The notes: generated by a model from the sequence alone, not told the origin. A stretch of 64,000 bases of DNA from CAIRDP01 sp037138335 (GCA_037138335.1 JBAXIO010000015.1:46663-110662), one strand, 5' to 3'; positions 16,515 to 26,189 are shown, numbered from the stretch's first letter. Made by a program: numbers and translations.

Positions 16515-18536
16515 TTATGGCAGGTAGTGCAAAATCGTTCTTAAAAGCTTGTCTTCCTCGAAAGGCTTGGATATAAAATCATTCATCCCGGCCTCGAGGC
16601 ATCTCGATCGTTCCGACTTCAGGGCATGAGCGGTAAGCGCAATGATGGGAATAGTCGGACTGATCTCTTTTCGTATCATGACAGTGGCAGCTATTCCATC
16701 CATAACCGGCATCTGCATATCCATAAGCACAATGTCAAAATGCTCTTTCCTGAGGATTTCAACGGCAATCTCGCCGTTTACAGCTTCCGTGACCAGTATC
16801 CCGAAATGAGAAAGAATAGTTGAGGCTACAAGCCGGTTTAGCTTATTGTCTTCGACCAGCAGGATCTTTTTCCCTTTAAGTTTTTCCTCGCGGATGAGGT
16901 GCTGTGGCTTTTCATGTTTTTCCTGTTGAAGGCCGACGGGCAGGGAAAAGCTGATGATTGTTTTTGTTCCCTGGTTTTTCCGGCTTTCGATATTGATCTT
17001 ACCGTCCATAAGGTCGACCAGCTGCTTGGTAATGGCCATCCCCAAACCTGTACCTCCGTACTTCCTGGCCACATTGATGCTTTCCTGGGAAAATTTCTGG
17101 AAGATCTTATTCAGGTATTTTTTATCAATGCCTATGCCCGTATCAGCAACGATAAGCTCAATGTCCTGATGGTCCTCGTGGTTCTCTTCCACCCTGCAAA
17201 TAAGTGAAATACTCCCCTGTTCTGTAAATTTTATGGAGTTGCTGAGCAGGTTGAGAAGTACCTGGTTGATGCGGTACGGATCGCCTATAAGGGCCGGTGC
17301 GATAGCTTCGTCGACCTGGAGATTGAAGGTAAGCCCTTTTTCCTGGGCTTTTAATGTTAGCATGTTACTGATCTGGGTCAGGAGGTTCGGCAGGCTGAAT
17401 ACCATAGATTCCAGGTCGAGTTTCCCTGACTCAATTTTTGAGAAATCGAGGATGTCGTTGATGACGACAAGCAGGTTGTCGGCAGCGGTGTTGATTGACT
17501 CCAGGAAGGACCTTTGGTGGGTTGTAAGCTGGGACTTCAGCAACTGCTTGCCAAGACCCAGTATTGCATTCATGGGTGTACGGATCTCATGGCTCATATT
17601 GGCCAGAAAGACTTCCTTGGCCTTTGCTGTATCTTCGGCCATCTGCTTGGCTTCCCTTAAGGTGAATTCAAGCTGCTTCTGCAAGGTGATATCAAGATGG
17701 ATCCCCGTTGATCCGATCTGTACGCCCTCATTATTAAACAGGGGAGCCCCTGAGATAAGCCACCAATTTTTTAAACCCTGCCTGTTTGTGATCTCAAGCT
17801 CGTAAGCATCGGAAATGCCTTTCTTCCGGGATTCGTTTTTCTCTAAAACCACAGACCTGTTTTCGGTCGTTGTAAACAACTCCTCTGCAACCTTGCCATA
17901 GATCTCTTCCCTAGGGAAGCCCGACATCTCGCAGAAACTCTGGTTCGCATAAATGATCTTGCCATTCAGGTCCACCTCGAGCAGGCCAAGGTTCATGTTC
18001 TCAATGAGGAGACGGTATTTCTCTTCACTCCTTATAAGGGCATCTTCAAAGCGGATGCGGCTGGTAATATCGGCATACTTCCAGAAATGTCCGCTGTACT
18101 TTCCTTCAATTATAATTGGAACATAATCTCTTGAGAAAGAGCGTCCGTCCTGAAGCTTTAATATTTCGGATGTGACTTTTTGCCTGTTTGCCAGCAGGGT
18201 ATTGATCCCGCCGACAAATCCTTCGGGATCTGTAAATAAATGCTTTGACTGTTCGGCAGAACCCGAACAATCGGTGCCTGTGAGGATTTCAGGACCTACC
18301 GGGATGGAGAACATGGAACAGAATTGTTCATTTACAAACACTATAAACCGGTTTTCATCTTCTACAAGCACTCCTTCCTGCATGTTTGAAATGAGGTTTG
18401 AAAGCCTTGTAGCAGTCCTTGAAAGCTCCCTGGTCCTATCTGCAATGGTTTCCTCGAGACGTTTTTCGGCATCCAGGCGGGCTTTCTTCTCCCGTTCAAG
18501 TGCCTCCTTTAAAACTTCCTCAGTCGCCATTTTCAC
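16515..18536 (-). CDS. Hybrid sensor histidine kinase (PAS-PAS-HisKA-HATPase-REC)
   Basis: A 673-aa soluble hybrid kinase with no obvious membrane helix. An N-terminal coiled coil (about 1-40) leads into two PAS-like domains (about 45-160 and 165-290). The HisKA box MSHEIRTPMNAI holds the phosphoacceptor His near residue 315. HATPase motifs are NQVLLNLLSNSIKFT, DTGIGI and GGTGLGMAI. The C-terminal receiver (about 550-670) has the Asp in VLMDMQMPVMDG near 604 and the conserved KPF lysine. Located between an outer-membrane protein gene and corA with 10-12 bp gaps. Confidence 0.95.
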   Translation of the reverse strand: MKMATEEVLKEALEREKKARLDAEKRLEETIADRTRELSRTATRLSNLISNMQEGVLVEDENRFIVFVNEQFCSMFSIPVGPEILTGTDCSGSAEQSKHLFTDPEGFVGGINTLLANRQKVTSEILKLQDGRSFSRDYVPIIIEGKYSGHFWKYADITSRIRFEDALIRSEEKYRLLIENMNLGLLEVDLNGKIIYANQSFCEMSGFPREEIYGKVAEELFTTTENRSVVLEKNESRKKGISDAYELEITNRQGLKNWWLISGAPLFNNEGVQIGSTGIHLDITLQKQLEFTLREAKQMAEDTAKAKEVFLANMSHEIRTPMNAILGLGKQLLKSQLTTHQRSFLESINTAADNLLVVINDILDFSKIESGKLDLESMVFSLPNLLTQISNMLTLKAQEKGLTFNLQVDEAIAPALIGDPYRINQVLLNLLSNSIKFTEQGSISLICRVEENHEDHQDIELIVADTGIGIDKKYLNKIFQKFSQESINVARKYGGTGLGMAITKQLVDLMDGKINIESRKNQGTKTIISFSLPVGLQQEKHEKPQHLIREEKLKGKKILLVEDNKLNRLVASTILSHFGILVTEAVNGEIAVEILRKEHFDIVLMDMQMPVMDGIAATVMIRKEISPTIPIIALTAHALKSERSRCLEAGMNDFISKPFEEDKLLRTILHYLP

Positions 18537-18548
18537 AGCTTTTTTGCG

Positions 18549-19742
18549 TTATTTTCCAAGCCTGATCAGTACCCCAAATGTAGCGTCAAATTGAGGAAGG
18601 ACGGAATTTGAATTGATGCAGTAATTCATGGTGGCGATATCATTGCTATACAGGAATGGAGCATCGTTCGGGTGAACCTGGTAAAGCAGCTGGGTTTGAA
18701 ACCGGAACCCCAGGATCTTCGTGACATAAAAGTTCAACCCGGCCCTGCCGCCGACCGCGAAATACCAGACATCCCTGAACAGCTTGTCCTTCATCACTAT
18801 GTTCACACTTCCGAAATCGAATCCGGCATACGGCTGAAGTTTCTTTAAATGAAAGAACTTGTATACAAGGCTGATGAGTATGTAATTGTTGCTCAGGCCC
18901 AGTTCACCTTCCCTTGGATATCTGGAAGCGGTAACGTCGGCAAAAGTATCTTCCCGTTTATACCCGATGGCAACGTTAAGGCCCTTATAGGCATTGAGGG
19001 AAAATTCAATGCCGTAGTCGGGCCCGGGGCTGAAAACCGCCTTGCCCCCGGTTATATCCATGGTTCCACCTGCACAATATCCGCCGTAAAAAGCAAACTC
19101 AAATACAGTGACCCCTTTGTTCAGGTATACCTGTTTTTTCCTGGCAACAGGATCGTGGGAGGACGGGATCCCACGAAGGGAGATCGTCGCAGCACTTCCT
19201 ATGCCGGTATTGGGCACACTGGTTTTCCTGGAATAGAAGAGAGTGATGGAGTTTGAATCGGGGGCTGACTTTCGAATGAAGAGGTTGGCTTCAGCAGTAG
19301 AAGTATAATCAACAGTAATGACTTCCCCGGACTTCAGTTTTTGCTGCGACCACACCCTCCCGCTGGCATCCTGTACCATGACCATGTTGGGGTTTGCCCA
19401 ACTGCCGCTGTCGGCCTTTATACTCACCTTGATCTCGAGAAAAGCCTCATGCGGGTTAAGGGATCTTAATTGCTTTGTTTTCCACGATTTCAGTGACAGG
19501 GAGCCTTTTGGGAAAAAATACAAACGCTCGCTCTCATACCCTTTTTTGTTCAGGATATCCTGTATGGCTGAAATTGCATCGGAATAACAGTTATATGTTG
19601 AATCCCCTTCGATGATCGCCCAGAATTTGATCAGCCTTACATTTTCGGCGAAAGCAACACGCTGATCCCAGTCAGGCGATTGCGAGAGGGCAGCTCCTGT
19701 AAAGAAAACAAGGGAAAGGGAAACAAATAAGCAAGATCGCAT
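18549..19742 (-). CDS. Secreted protein with probable C-terminal outer-membrane beta-barrel
   Basis: I do not recognise the family. A cleavable signal peptide (hydrophobic core then GAALSQS) begins the 397-residue protein. Residues about 25-190 look like a periplasmic domain; residues from about 220 show alternating hydrophobic/aromatic strands (FEFAFYGGYCAGG, GLNVAIGYKRED, LQPYAGFDFGS, LGFRFQTQLLYQ) ending near F-x-V-L-I-R-L, typical of a small barrel. First gene of the apparent operon with the hybrid kinase and CorA. Confidence 0.7.
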   Translation of the reverse strand: MRSCLFVSLSLVFFTGAALSQSPDWDQRVAFAENVRLIKFWAIIEGDSTYNCYSDAISAIQDILNKKGYESERLYFFPKGSLSLKSWKTKQLRSLNPHEAFLEIKVSIKADSGSWANPNMVMVQDASGRVWSQQKLKSGEVITVDYTSTAEANLFIRKSAPDSNSITLFYSRKTSVPNTGIGSAATISLRGIPSSHDPVARKKQVYLNKGVTVFEFAFYGGYCAGGTMDITGGKAVFSPGPDYGIEFSLNAYKGLNVAIGYKREDTFADVTASRYPREGELGLSNNYILISLVYKFFHLKKLQPYAGFDFGSVNIVMKDKLFRDVWYFAVGGRAGLNFYVTKILGFRFQTQLLYQVHPNDAPFLYSNDIATMNYCINSNSVLPQFDATFGVLIRLGK

Positions 19743-19756
19743 AAGCTGGAAAACAA

Positions 19757-20026
19757 TTAAGGCCAGGGTGGTCTGGGTGGTGATTTGGGTTTCTTGGCGC
19801 TTGGTTTCTTAGGCTTTTCGGGTTTTGAAGGCTTTGGAGGAGGCTGGGGTCTGTCAGGGGCCTCTGGCTTAGGCGGCTTCTCCGGCTTAGGCACATAATG
19901 TGGCTTGGGGGGATGCTTTGGCCTCTGTATCCCGGCTGCAGGTGGAGCCATCAGGGCAAATGAAACTTCAACAGGGCTGAAACCCAGAAATCCGATGACG
20001 ATCAGAATTGAGATTACTCTTTTCAT
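19757..20026 (-). CDS. Small secreted proline/lysine-rich protein
   Basis: An 89-aa protein. A signal peptide (MKRVISILIVIGFLGFSPVEVSFA) is followed by about 65 residues made almost entirely of Pro, Lys, Glu and Ser (repeats of PKPEKPPKPEAP type). Such tails form extended polyproline spacers or bind the wall. No function can be assigned. The 14-bp gap to the next gene (18549-19742) would allow co-transcription, but strong compositional bias means the ORF should be checked for conservation. Confidence 0.65.
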   Translation of the reverse strand: MKRVISILIVIGFLGFSPVEVSFALMAPPAAGIQRPKHPPKPHYVPKPEKPPKPEAPDRPQPPPKPSKPEKPKKPSAKKPKSPPRPPWP

Positions 20027-20061
20027 TAGTTGGTAAATTAGGGATTAAAGGTATAAAAAAA

Positions 20062-20093
20062 AACGCCTCCCGGTATGATCACCGGCAGGCGTT
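20062..20093 (-). terminator. Rho-independent terminator, nearly symmetric
   Basis: Stem AACGCCTCCCGGT / ACCGGCAGGCGTT with one internal mismatch, flanked by A-runs on the left and T-runs on the right, so it can work in both directions. It closes the leftward transcript of the barrel gene at 20114-20773. Confidence 0.85.
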
Positions 20094-20113
20094 TTTTCAA
20101 CAGATCGCTAGGC

Positions 20114-20773
20114 TTACCTTAAAAAGTAGCAAAGCCCGATCCTGAGCTGGATCATCTGCAGGTTCGACATTTTGGTCCCGCTTGAGAAATCGATGGCGTT
20201 CGTTGTCCACTTGTAGTTGAAAGCAACCTGGGCCCCGAAATTACTGAAAGCGCCGAACTTGATGAGGGCGCCGATTTCGGGAGTCAGAGAAAAATCCCAG
20301 CGTGTTTTATAGATATCCAACTCCTGGATAAGGAGATGGTGTTCCATATAATCGCCGCCTATGCCAAGGCCGATATAAGGAGAAACCATCTTCGAAGGCA
20401 TGAAGTAGTAATCAATGGCTGCCTGGAAAGGCACCATCCACGTAAAACGGTAATTCATTGCAGTAAGGGCAACGCCGTTGTCCCCGTAAAAGGTCTGCTG
20501 GGGATAATCCTGCCAGACCCTCTGCCACTGGATGTTGAAACCGGCGGCAAAATTCGAACCCCCGATAAAATAGCGGCCGCCCAGGTTGAACCCGGCCGGG
20601 CTGCCGTTGCTGATCCATTTGTTGAAATCGCCTAAGCTCCACAGGGTGTTCCATCCGAAGGAATAATATGATGAGGGTTTATAGCCGAAAGTTGATTTTG
20701 TGCCTTCATCCTGTGCATTGACAGTTCCTGCAAAAAGCAAGCCTATCATGAGTATTATAAATATTTTTTTCAT
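20114..20773 (-). CDS. Small outer-membrane beta-barrel protein
   Basis: I choose ATG 20773, which gives a clean signal peptide ending GTVNAQD; the longer in-frame start overlaps the DUF4136 gene. The mature protein (about 200 aa) alternates aromatic strands (YSFGWNTLWSLGDFNKW, NLGGRYFIGGSNFAAGFNIQW, PYIGLGIGGDY) and ends with a strand finishing in CYFLR, as in small OmpW/OmpA-like porin-family barrels. Function unknown. It follows the DUF4136 lipoprotein gene by 23 bp and ends at the terminator. Confidence 0.75.
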   Translation of the reverse strand: MKKIFIILMIGLLFAGTVNAQDEGTKSTFGYKPSSYYSFGWNTLWSLGDFNKWISNGSPAGFNLGGRYFIGGSNFAAGFNIQWQRVWQDYPQQTFYGDNGVALTAMNYRFTWMVPFQAAIDYYFMPSKMVSPYIGLGIGGDYMEHHLLIQELDIYKTRWDFSLTPEIGALIKFGAFSNFGAQVAFNYKWTTNAIDFSSGTKMSNLQMIQLRIGLCYFLR

Positions 20774-20796
20774 AGCATGTTGAATTTTCATGGTTA

Positions 20797-21423
20797 TTAT
20801 AAGCTTGTCTTGATTGAAGGAGTCTGGGTGAAAGCCTGGTCGATGGCGCCGGTAATGTCGGAAGCGGTATGGGTATCGGTGAGAAGGCCACGGATATAGG
20901 CATTCCATACGACGGGTACTTTGTTGTTAACGATTTTTTTGAAATTAACCATTTCGATGACCATCGTCCCTGTAGAATACGATGAATAATACGTCGGATA
21001 ATACGGATAATAATATCCACCGTTGTAACCCCACCAGTTCGGAGGATAATAACCAGGGTAATCCCAGTACCATCCGGGATAATAAACCGTCGTGGTTGTT
21101 TTGATTACAGAAACATTGATGCCGAGATCCGGGTTTGCCGATTTTGCAACCTGCTGATACCCCCTGGCATTCATGTTCCCGATGATCTGGTTGATCAGGA
21201 TCTGCGAGTTGGCCGAAATAACCTTTTGAGTGCCTTTGTCTGTGATGTAATATACAGTATCGACAATGCTGTATTTTTTATACAGGCCGAAATTGGTGTT
21301 GACGTCATACTGGGTCAGCACGGCCAGGTCCTCAAGCAAACGGCTCGAGGATGTTGGGTATTTCGAGCATGATACCATGGCAAGAATTCCCAGTGCGATG
21401 AATGTAAGTCTTAGAATTTTCAT
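20797..21423 (-). CDS. DUF4136 lipoprotein
   Basis: A 208-aa lipoprotein: MKILRLTFIALGILAMVSC is the lipobox region. The body follows the DUF4136 pattern, with an N-terminal beta-alpha domain, then a very Tyr/Trp/Pro-rich segment (about residues 112-150, YYPGWYWDYPGYYPP-like), then TMVIEMVNFKK and a C-terminal amphipathic part. Family function is unknown; members are outer-membrane-associated in Bacteroidota. It is the middle gene of three small envelope genes at 20114-22105. Confidence 0.85.
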   Translation of the reverse strand: MKILRLTFIALGILAMVSCSKYPTSSSRLLEDLAVLTQYDVNTNFGLYKKYSIVDTVYYITDKGTQKVISANSQILINQIIGNMNARGYQQVAKSANPDLGINVSVIKTTTTVYYPGWYWDYPGYYPPNWWGYNGGYYYPYYPTYYSSYSTGTMVIEMVNFKKIVNNKVPVVWNAYIRGLLTDTHTASDITGAIDQAFTQTPSIKTSL

Positions 21424-21457
21424 ATCATTTTTATTTTAAATTAATCATTTTTTCTGT

Positions 21458-22105
21458 TTAATATGTGATCCTGGTAGCATTGGCATCAGGAACATGGCCA
21501 AGCCTGAAGATCAGGCCGCCTGTAAAGCCGAATTGCACCATAGTTGAGTAAACCGAAACCCCTGAACTGGCGCCTCCGTAACCGAAATAAAGTGTATAAC
21601 CGGCCGCCTGCAAAGGAACATACATCTGGGCCTGCAAACGCAAACCGAAATGTTTGCCGAAATAAATTTTGGCGCCTCCGCTTAAACCTAAATCAAAGAA
21701 CCAGTAATCGTACGAATTACCACTTTTAGGGGCCATCAGGCAAGCGCCCATGCTGAAACCAACAAAAGGCGAAACCGTCGGATTAATGCGGAAATTCTTT
21801 GTAAATCCAATATTCATGTAATTGATGCTGAGAGAATTCTCTTCGTAAGGATAATTGTAGAGGTTCACCTGGTCCTTTGTGTCGATGCGGTTATAAATGA
21901 GGTCCACGTCAAAAACACGGCTCACACCGATCGAAACCATACCGCCGTATTGAGCGTTTCCGAGAAAGCGTACATACCCGTCGGCCCCACTCATCCTGGA
22001 AGCGAAAACATAACCGCCGTATGGAGTGATTTCAACAGTCCTTTGAGCCTGCATCAATAAGGGAATGATCAGACAGGCAGTAAGAAAGAGTAATTTGTGT
22101 TTCAT
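21458..22105 (-). CDS. Outer-membrane beta-barrel protein
   Basis: ATG 22105 gives MKHKLLFLTACLIIPLLMQAQ, a typical signal peptide; the longer upstream start is not needed. About 195 mature residues form alternating amphipathic strands with Gly/Tyr turns (EITPYGGYVFASRMSG, YGGMVSIGVSRVFDVD, GFTGGLIFRLG). No motif identifies a substrate. Upstream, TATCTTTG at 22165-22158 is a likely -7 element. Confidence 0.75.
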   Translation of the reverse strand: MKHKLLFLTACLIIPLLMQAQRTVEITPYGGYVFASRMSGADGYVRFLGNAQYGGMVSIGVSRVFDVDLIYNRIDTKDQVNLYNYPYEENSLSINYMNIGFTKNFRINPTVSPFVGFSMGACLMAPKSGNSYDYWFFDLGLSGGAKIYFGKHFGLRLQAQMYVPLQAAGYTLYFGYGGASSGVSVYSTMVQFGFTGGLIFRLGHVPDANATRITY

Positions 22106-22157
22106 ATGGTTTGTTTTAGAAAAATAAATATACAAAAAAAAATCTTGATTGTGATGT

Positions 22158-22219
22158 CAAAGATAGGAAATGTACAAATAATTCTGTCTTCTCATCTGGA
22201 GATTTTTTCTATATCTTTG
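22158..22219. promoter_or_regulatory. Paired divergent -7 elements TATCTTTG
   Basis: The same octamer TATCTTTG occurs leftward at 22165-22158 (for the barrel gene at 22105) and rightward at 22212-22219 (for the oxidoreductase at 22259). Both fit TAnnTTTG; upstream TTTG halves are not clear. Confidence 0.5.
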
Positions 22220-22258
22220 GCTACCTTAATGTTGTAAAATTAATAGTATTGACTCCTG

Positions 22259-23815
22259 ATGAATGAGCTCCAGGATTATATCGTGATCGGTTCGGGCTTC
22301 GGCGGAAGCGTTTCTGCCATGAGGCTTGCCATGAAAGGCTACTCGGTATTGGTACTTGAGAAAGGCAAACGGTACAGAACAGAAGATTTCCCCAAAACCA
22401 ACTGGAACCTCAGGAAATACCTCTGGATGCCCCGTTTCGGATTATACGGTTTCCAGCGCCTTGATCTGTTCAAACATGCTTTCATCCTCAGCGGGACCGG
22501 TGTGGGCGGCGGCAGCCTGGTATATGCCAATACCCTTATGAAACCTCCTGACCAGTTCTTCAAACATGAACAATGGAAGCGTTTCAGAGACTGGAAGAAC
22601 GTGCTTGAGCCTTTTTATGAAGAGGCCCACCGCATGCTTGGAAGGGTCAAGCTTCAGAAATTCTATGTTGAAGACGAGACGCTCAGGGACGTTGCCCGGG
22701 ATATGGGCAAAGAAGATTCCTTCGATCATGTTTACGTGGGTGTTTATTATAATGAAGAAGAAAAAGCCTGCGATCCTTACTTTCACGGTGAAGGCCCGCC
22801 CAGGAACCCCTGCAAGGAATGTGCAGGCTGCATGGTAGGCTGCCGCGAGAATGCAAAAAATACGCTTGATAAGAATTATTTATGGTTCGCCGAAAAACAT
22901 GGAGCAGTTATCCTCCCCGAAACCCAGGCGTTTAAGATCAGTTATGATAACGGGGTATATTCGGTATATACTCATCGCCTGAACGTACGCGGTGAACAGG
23001 TGTTTCGTGCAAAGGGACTGGTGATAGCAGGCGGAGTGCTGGGCACTATGAAACTGCTGCTGCACCAGAAATATATATATAAAACAATGCCTGGCCTCAG
23101 CGACAGGCTGGGCGAAGGCCTCCGCACCAATTCCGAGACCCTTTGCACAGCCTCCCACGCCAATGTAAAACTTAATAACGGCCTCGCAATAAGTTCCATC
23201 TTTAAACCGGCCGACGACACCTGGATTGAGATCGTGAAATACCCCGAAGGCTCCAATGTGATGAAAAGCCTTCTTACCCTGGCTACTCCCAATACCAGCC
23301 CGCGTTATCTGCGCCCGCTTTACTTTTTGTTTAATATTCTTAGCCATCCCTTCAAATTTCTGCGGATGCTGTTCAACTTTGGCTGGTCTTCCAATACCAT
23401 CATTTTCCTTGTCATGCAAACTGCCGACAATGCCATGCGCATGACCCTGAAAAAAGGGATCTTCCGTAAAAGGCTTACTCTCAAAAACGACGGGAACCAT
23501 AAAGTAAATGCCTTCATCCCCATGGGGCAGGAGGTCATGAACCGGTATGCCAGGAAAGTTAATGCCATCCCCCAGAATTCAACCATGGAGATTCTGTTCA
23601 ACGTGCCCTCCACAGCACATATCCTTGGCGGAAGCCCTATGGGGGACCATGCCGGCGAAGGCCTTATCGACAGTAATTTCCAGGTCTTCGGTTATCCGGG
23701 CATGTATATCGTTGACGGGTCTGCCATACAGGGTAATATAGGCGTTAACCCGAGCTTTACAATCACCGCCCAGGCCGAATTTGCCATGTCGAACATCCCT
23801 GAAAAGACAAATTAA
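22259..23815 (+). CDS. GMC-family FAD-dependent oxidoreductase (cholesterol oxidase-like)
   Basis: A 518-aa flavoprotein. The N-terminal dinucleotide motif is VIGSGFGGSVSAMRLAMKG, then LSGTGVGGGSLVYANTL, where FAD is held. A cysteine-rich segment NPCKECAGCMVGCRENAKN (about residues 182-200) looks like a 4Fe-4S or structural metal insert. The C-terminal catalytic region has STAHILGGSPMGD (active-site His) and the GNIGVNPSFTITA finger. Substrate is probably a sterol-like or hydroxylated lipid alcohol. Its stop overlaps the convergent TonB receptor stop by 4 bp. Confidence 0.9.
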   Translation: MNELQDYIVIGSGFGGSVSAMRLAMKGYSVLVLEKGKRYRTEDFPKTNWNLRKYLWMPRFGLYGFQRLDLFKHAFILSGTGVGGGSLVYANTLMKPPDQFFKHEQWKRFRDWKNVLEPFYEEAHRMLGRVKLQKFYVEDETLRDVARDMGKEDSFDHVYVGVYYNEEEKACDPYFHGEGPPRNPCKECAGCMVGCRENAKNTLDKNYLWFAEKHGAVILPETQAFKISYDNGVYSVYTHRLNVRGEQVFRAKGLVIAGGVLGTMKLLLHQKYIYKTMPGLSDRLGEGLRTNSETLCTASHANVKLNNGLAISSIFKPADDTWIEIVKYPEGSNVMKSLLTLATPNTSPRYLRPLYFLFNILSHPFKFLRMLFNFGWSSNTIIFLVMQTADNAMRMTLKKGIFRKRLTLKNDGNHKVNAFIPMGQEVMNRYARKVNAIPQNSTMEILFNVPSTAHILGGSPMGDHAGEGLIDSNFQVFGYPGMYIVDGSAIQGNIGVNPSFTITAQAEFAMSNIPEKTN

Positions 23816-26163
23816 AATTCAACCTTGTAACTTAACAGCGGAATAATACCAAGTGATCTCTGCGTTTCCACGGTATGGTTGAAGTCGTCGTAAACATATC
23901 CCACGATGGGGCTCTGATTTAACAGGTTCCTGACCTGCAGTGCCCAGATACCTGAAAATTTCTTGTGGTTTGTGCGGTATGTAATCGTAAGGTCAAGGTA
24001 AAATACCGCAGGCAGCCTTACTGTATACGCAGCCGGTTCATCCAGTATCTCCCTGTGCTGTACAACGGACTGCCCTAAGTTAACAGGCACATAATATTCA
24101 CCCCCGGTGAAACTGCCTTTCAGGTTCACCCCTAAAATATTTTTACTCCGTATGGTCCATTCCTTACCTCCCAAAAGGTTGACAACATAATTTGCATTGA
24201 ATCTCGTATTCCTCTCTATGCCGTCCCCTCCTTTATACTTTGAATCAAACAGGGAGACCGTTACCAGGTAGTAATACTGTTTCGTAAGAAATTTCTCAAA
24301 GGTTATATCTATCCCCGCATTCCTGCCGCTGCCCTTGTTAACCAATGTGTCGGAGATATAATACCCTGTGCTGTTAAGCTGGGAATAATAACTGCCCGGG
24401 ATGACCGGAATCCCGTAAAGATACTGGTAGTAAGCTTCAATCTTAAGCCTCATGTCCTGGCGGATGAGGTAGTCGTAACCCAGAACGAAATGCTGCGCCC
24501 TGCTGAAGTTAAGCCCCCTGTTGGGTTGGGCGGTTAAACTTTGTGCCATGGAAACCTCGGTGAGGTAAACACCGATATCCTCCAGCTGGGAATGGGTCCC
24601 GTAACCAAAACTCAGTGCGTGTTTTGTAGCAAGCTGCCAGCGTAAAGCGAGGCGGGGCTCAAGAGAAGAATGGCCGTTCAGTGAAAAATACTCAAAATTA
24701 AGCCCGCCTGTAAGCGAAAAATTATTGGTAAAATCATTCCTGGCCTCTATAAAAGCCTGCAAGATCCCTGTCTGGCCGCTTCCCTGGTTCACATACCCGT
24801 AAACGCCTGTAAACGGGTTCCTCGACTGCATGTCGAGTTTGTAAAACAGGGAGGAAAAAATAAACCCTGTCCTGACAGTGTACCTTGTCCCGAACTTTTG
24901 ATTATACGTTACCGAAGCATTAATCCTCAGGTTCTGATGGTTTACATCAGCCTCCGGTTTCAGCTGGTAACCCGAAGACATAAGGCTTTCCTGCGATACG
25001 ATTTTATTATACGTTGCCGAGATGTAAGAGCGGAAGAACGATTCCCGGTTTAAATAAATCTGGTGGTTTACCGAAACAGCCCCCATGATATTGTTCAGGG
25101 AAGATTTGGACCGGTCATCCAGGGTATTCCAGTCGGCCGAATCGGACTTTGGTTCCGAAGTGATCTTTGAAGCCCCGCCAATGCCGATAACCGAAAATGT
25201 CCCGGCTTTTTTAGTTGGAAAATTGAGCTTGAACGAAAGGTCCTGGAATGAAGGGATCACGTTCTTCATGCCGGGATCTATATAACCCAGGAAATACAAT
25301 ATCGAATACCGGTAGTTGAACAAATACGAGCTGCTGTGCTGCTTCGAGAACGGGCCTTCTGCTGCTATATCAAGCCCCTGCACACCAAGCTGGATGGCAT
25401 ATTCGTGGCGGGCATTGTTGCCGTTCCTGAACCTCATGTCGAAAACCCCCGAAAGGGCATTCCCGAACTGGGCCGGGAAGGCCGAGGTGTAAAAATCGGA
25501 ATTGCTGAGTACCTGGCTGCTGAAAATCGTAAATCCCCCTCCGGAAGTTCCTACAAAAGCAAAATGGTTGGGATTGGGAATGTCGGCCCCTTCAACCCTC
25601 CATAACAGGCCTTTTGGAGAGTTGCCCCTGATCATGATCTGGTTCGAATTGACCCCTGCATTGGATGCAACCCCCGCAAAATTGGAGGCGGCCCTCATGG
25701 GGTCATCAACCGAGCCGGCATACCGCCTGCTCTCTTCCACATTGAAAGAACGGGCGCTCACCATAGCCATGGCATTAAGAGCCCTGTCCTTATCAACACC
25801 GGCTTTTACCTCGACTTCTTTTTCGGTGATCGCCATTTCTTCCAGTTCTATTGTGAGTACGGTTTGCTTGCCCGAAGAAATCAGGATCTCGGGAATGATC
25901 GCTGTTTTATAGCCTAGGAAACTGGCCTGCAGATTATGCCTTCCAACCGGAACATTCTCAATCCTGAAACTCCCGTCGGCATTGGTCACGGCCCCAAGAA
26001 GGGGATCACTATGCAAAACGACCACATGCGCCCCTTCCAGACCTGCCTTTGCCTCAAGGTCAATTACTTTGCCGCGTACAACCTGAGTGGGGATCTGGGA
26101 AAAGGACATCAGGAAGCATAAACATAAAAATGAAACGGCAATGATCCGCGACAGAACATTCAT
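23812..26163 (-). CDS. TonB-dependent receptor with N-terminal carboxypeptidase-regulatory-like domain
   Basis: A 783-aa outer-membrane receptor. A signal peptide is followed by a CarbopepD_reg_2-like domain (about 25-110: VRGKVIDLEAKAGLEGAHVVV, GSFRIENVPVGRH). A plug-like region (about 115-235) contains NSNQIMIRGNSPKGLLWRVEGADIPNPNHF. The rest is a 22-strand-type barrel ending in LLSYKVEF. There is no SusD partner, so nutrient class is unknown. It is the last gene of the operon 27721-23812, 26 bp after a lipoprotein gene. Confidence 0.92.
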   Translation of the reverse strand: MNVLSRIIAVSFLCLCFLMSFSQIPTQVVRGKVIDLEAKAGLEGAHVVVLHSDPLLGAVTNADGSFRIENVPVGRHNLQASFLGYKTAIIPEILISSGKQTVLTIELEEMAITEKEVEVKAGVDKDRALNAMAMVSARSFNVEESRRYAGSVDDPMRAASNFAGVASNAGVNSNQIMIRGNSPKGLLWRVEGADIPNPNHFAFVGTSGGGFTIFSSQVLSNSDFYTSAFPAQFGNALSGVFDMRFRNGNNARHEYAIQLGVQGLDIAAEGPFSKQHSSSYLFNYRYSILYFLGYIDPGMKNVIPSFQDLSFKLNFPTKKAGTFSVIGIGGASKITSEPKSDSADWNTLDDRSKSSLNNIMGAVSVNHQIYLNRESFFRSYISATYNKIVSQESLMSSGYQLKPEADVNHQNLRINASVTYNQKFGTRYTVRTGFIFSSLFYKLDMQSRNPFTGVYGYVNQGSGQTGILQAFIEARNDFTNNFSLTGGLNFEYFSLNGHSSLEPRLALRWQLATKHALSFGYGTHSQLEDIGVYLTEVSMAQSLTAQPNRGLNFSRAQHFVLGYDYLIRQDMRLKIEAYYQYLYGIPVIPGSYYSQLNSTGYYISDTLVNKGSGRNAGIDITFEKFLTKQYYYLVTVSLFDSKYKGGDGIERNTRFNANYVVNLLGGKEWTIRSKNILGVNLKGSFTGGEYYVPVNLGQSVVQHREILDEPAAYTVRLPAVFYLDLTITYRTNHKKFSGIWALQVRNLLNQSPIVGYVYDDFNHTVETQRSLGIIPLLSYKVEF

Positions 26164-26189
26164 AGATTAAGGAAATTCACCGGGTAAGA

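Noticed and set aside
20774..20908. 45-codon extension of the small barrel protein at 20114
   Set aside because: It overlaps the DUF4136 coding region and would hide the clear signal peptide starting at ATG 20773.
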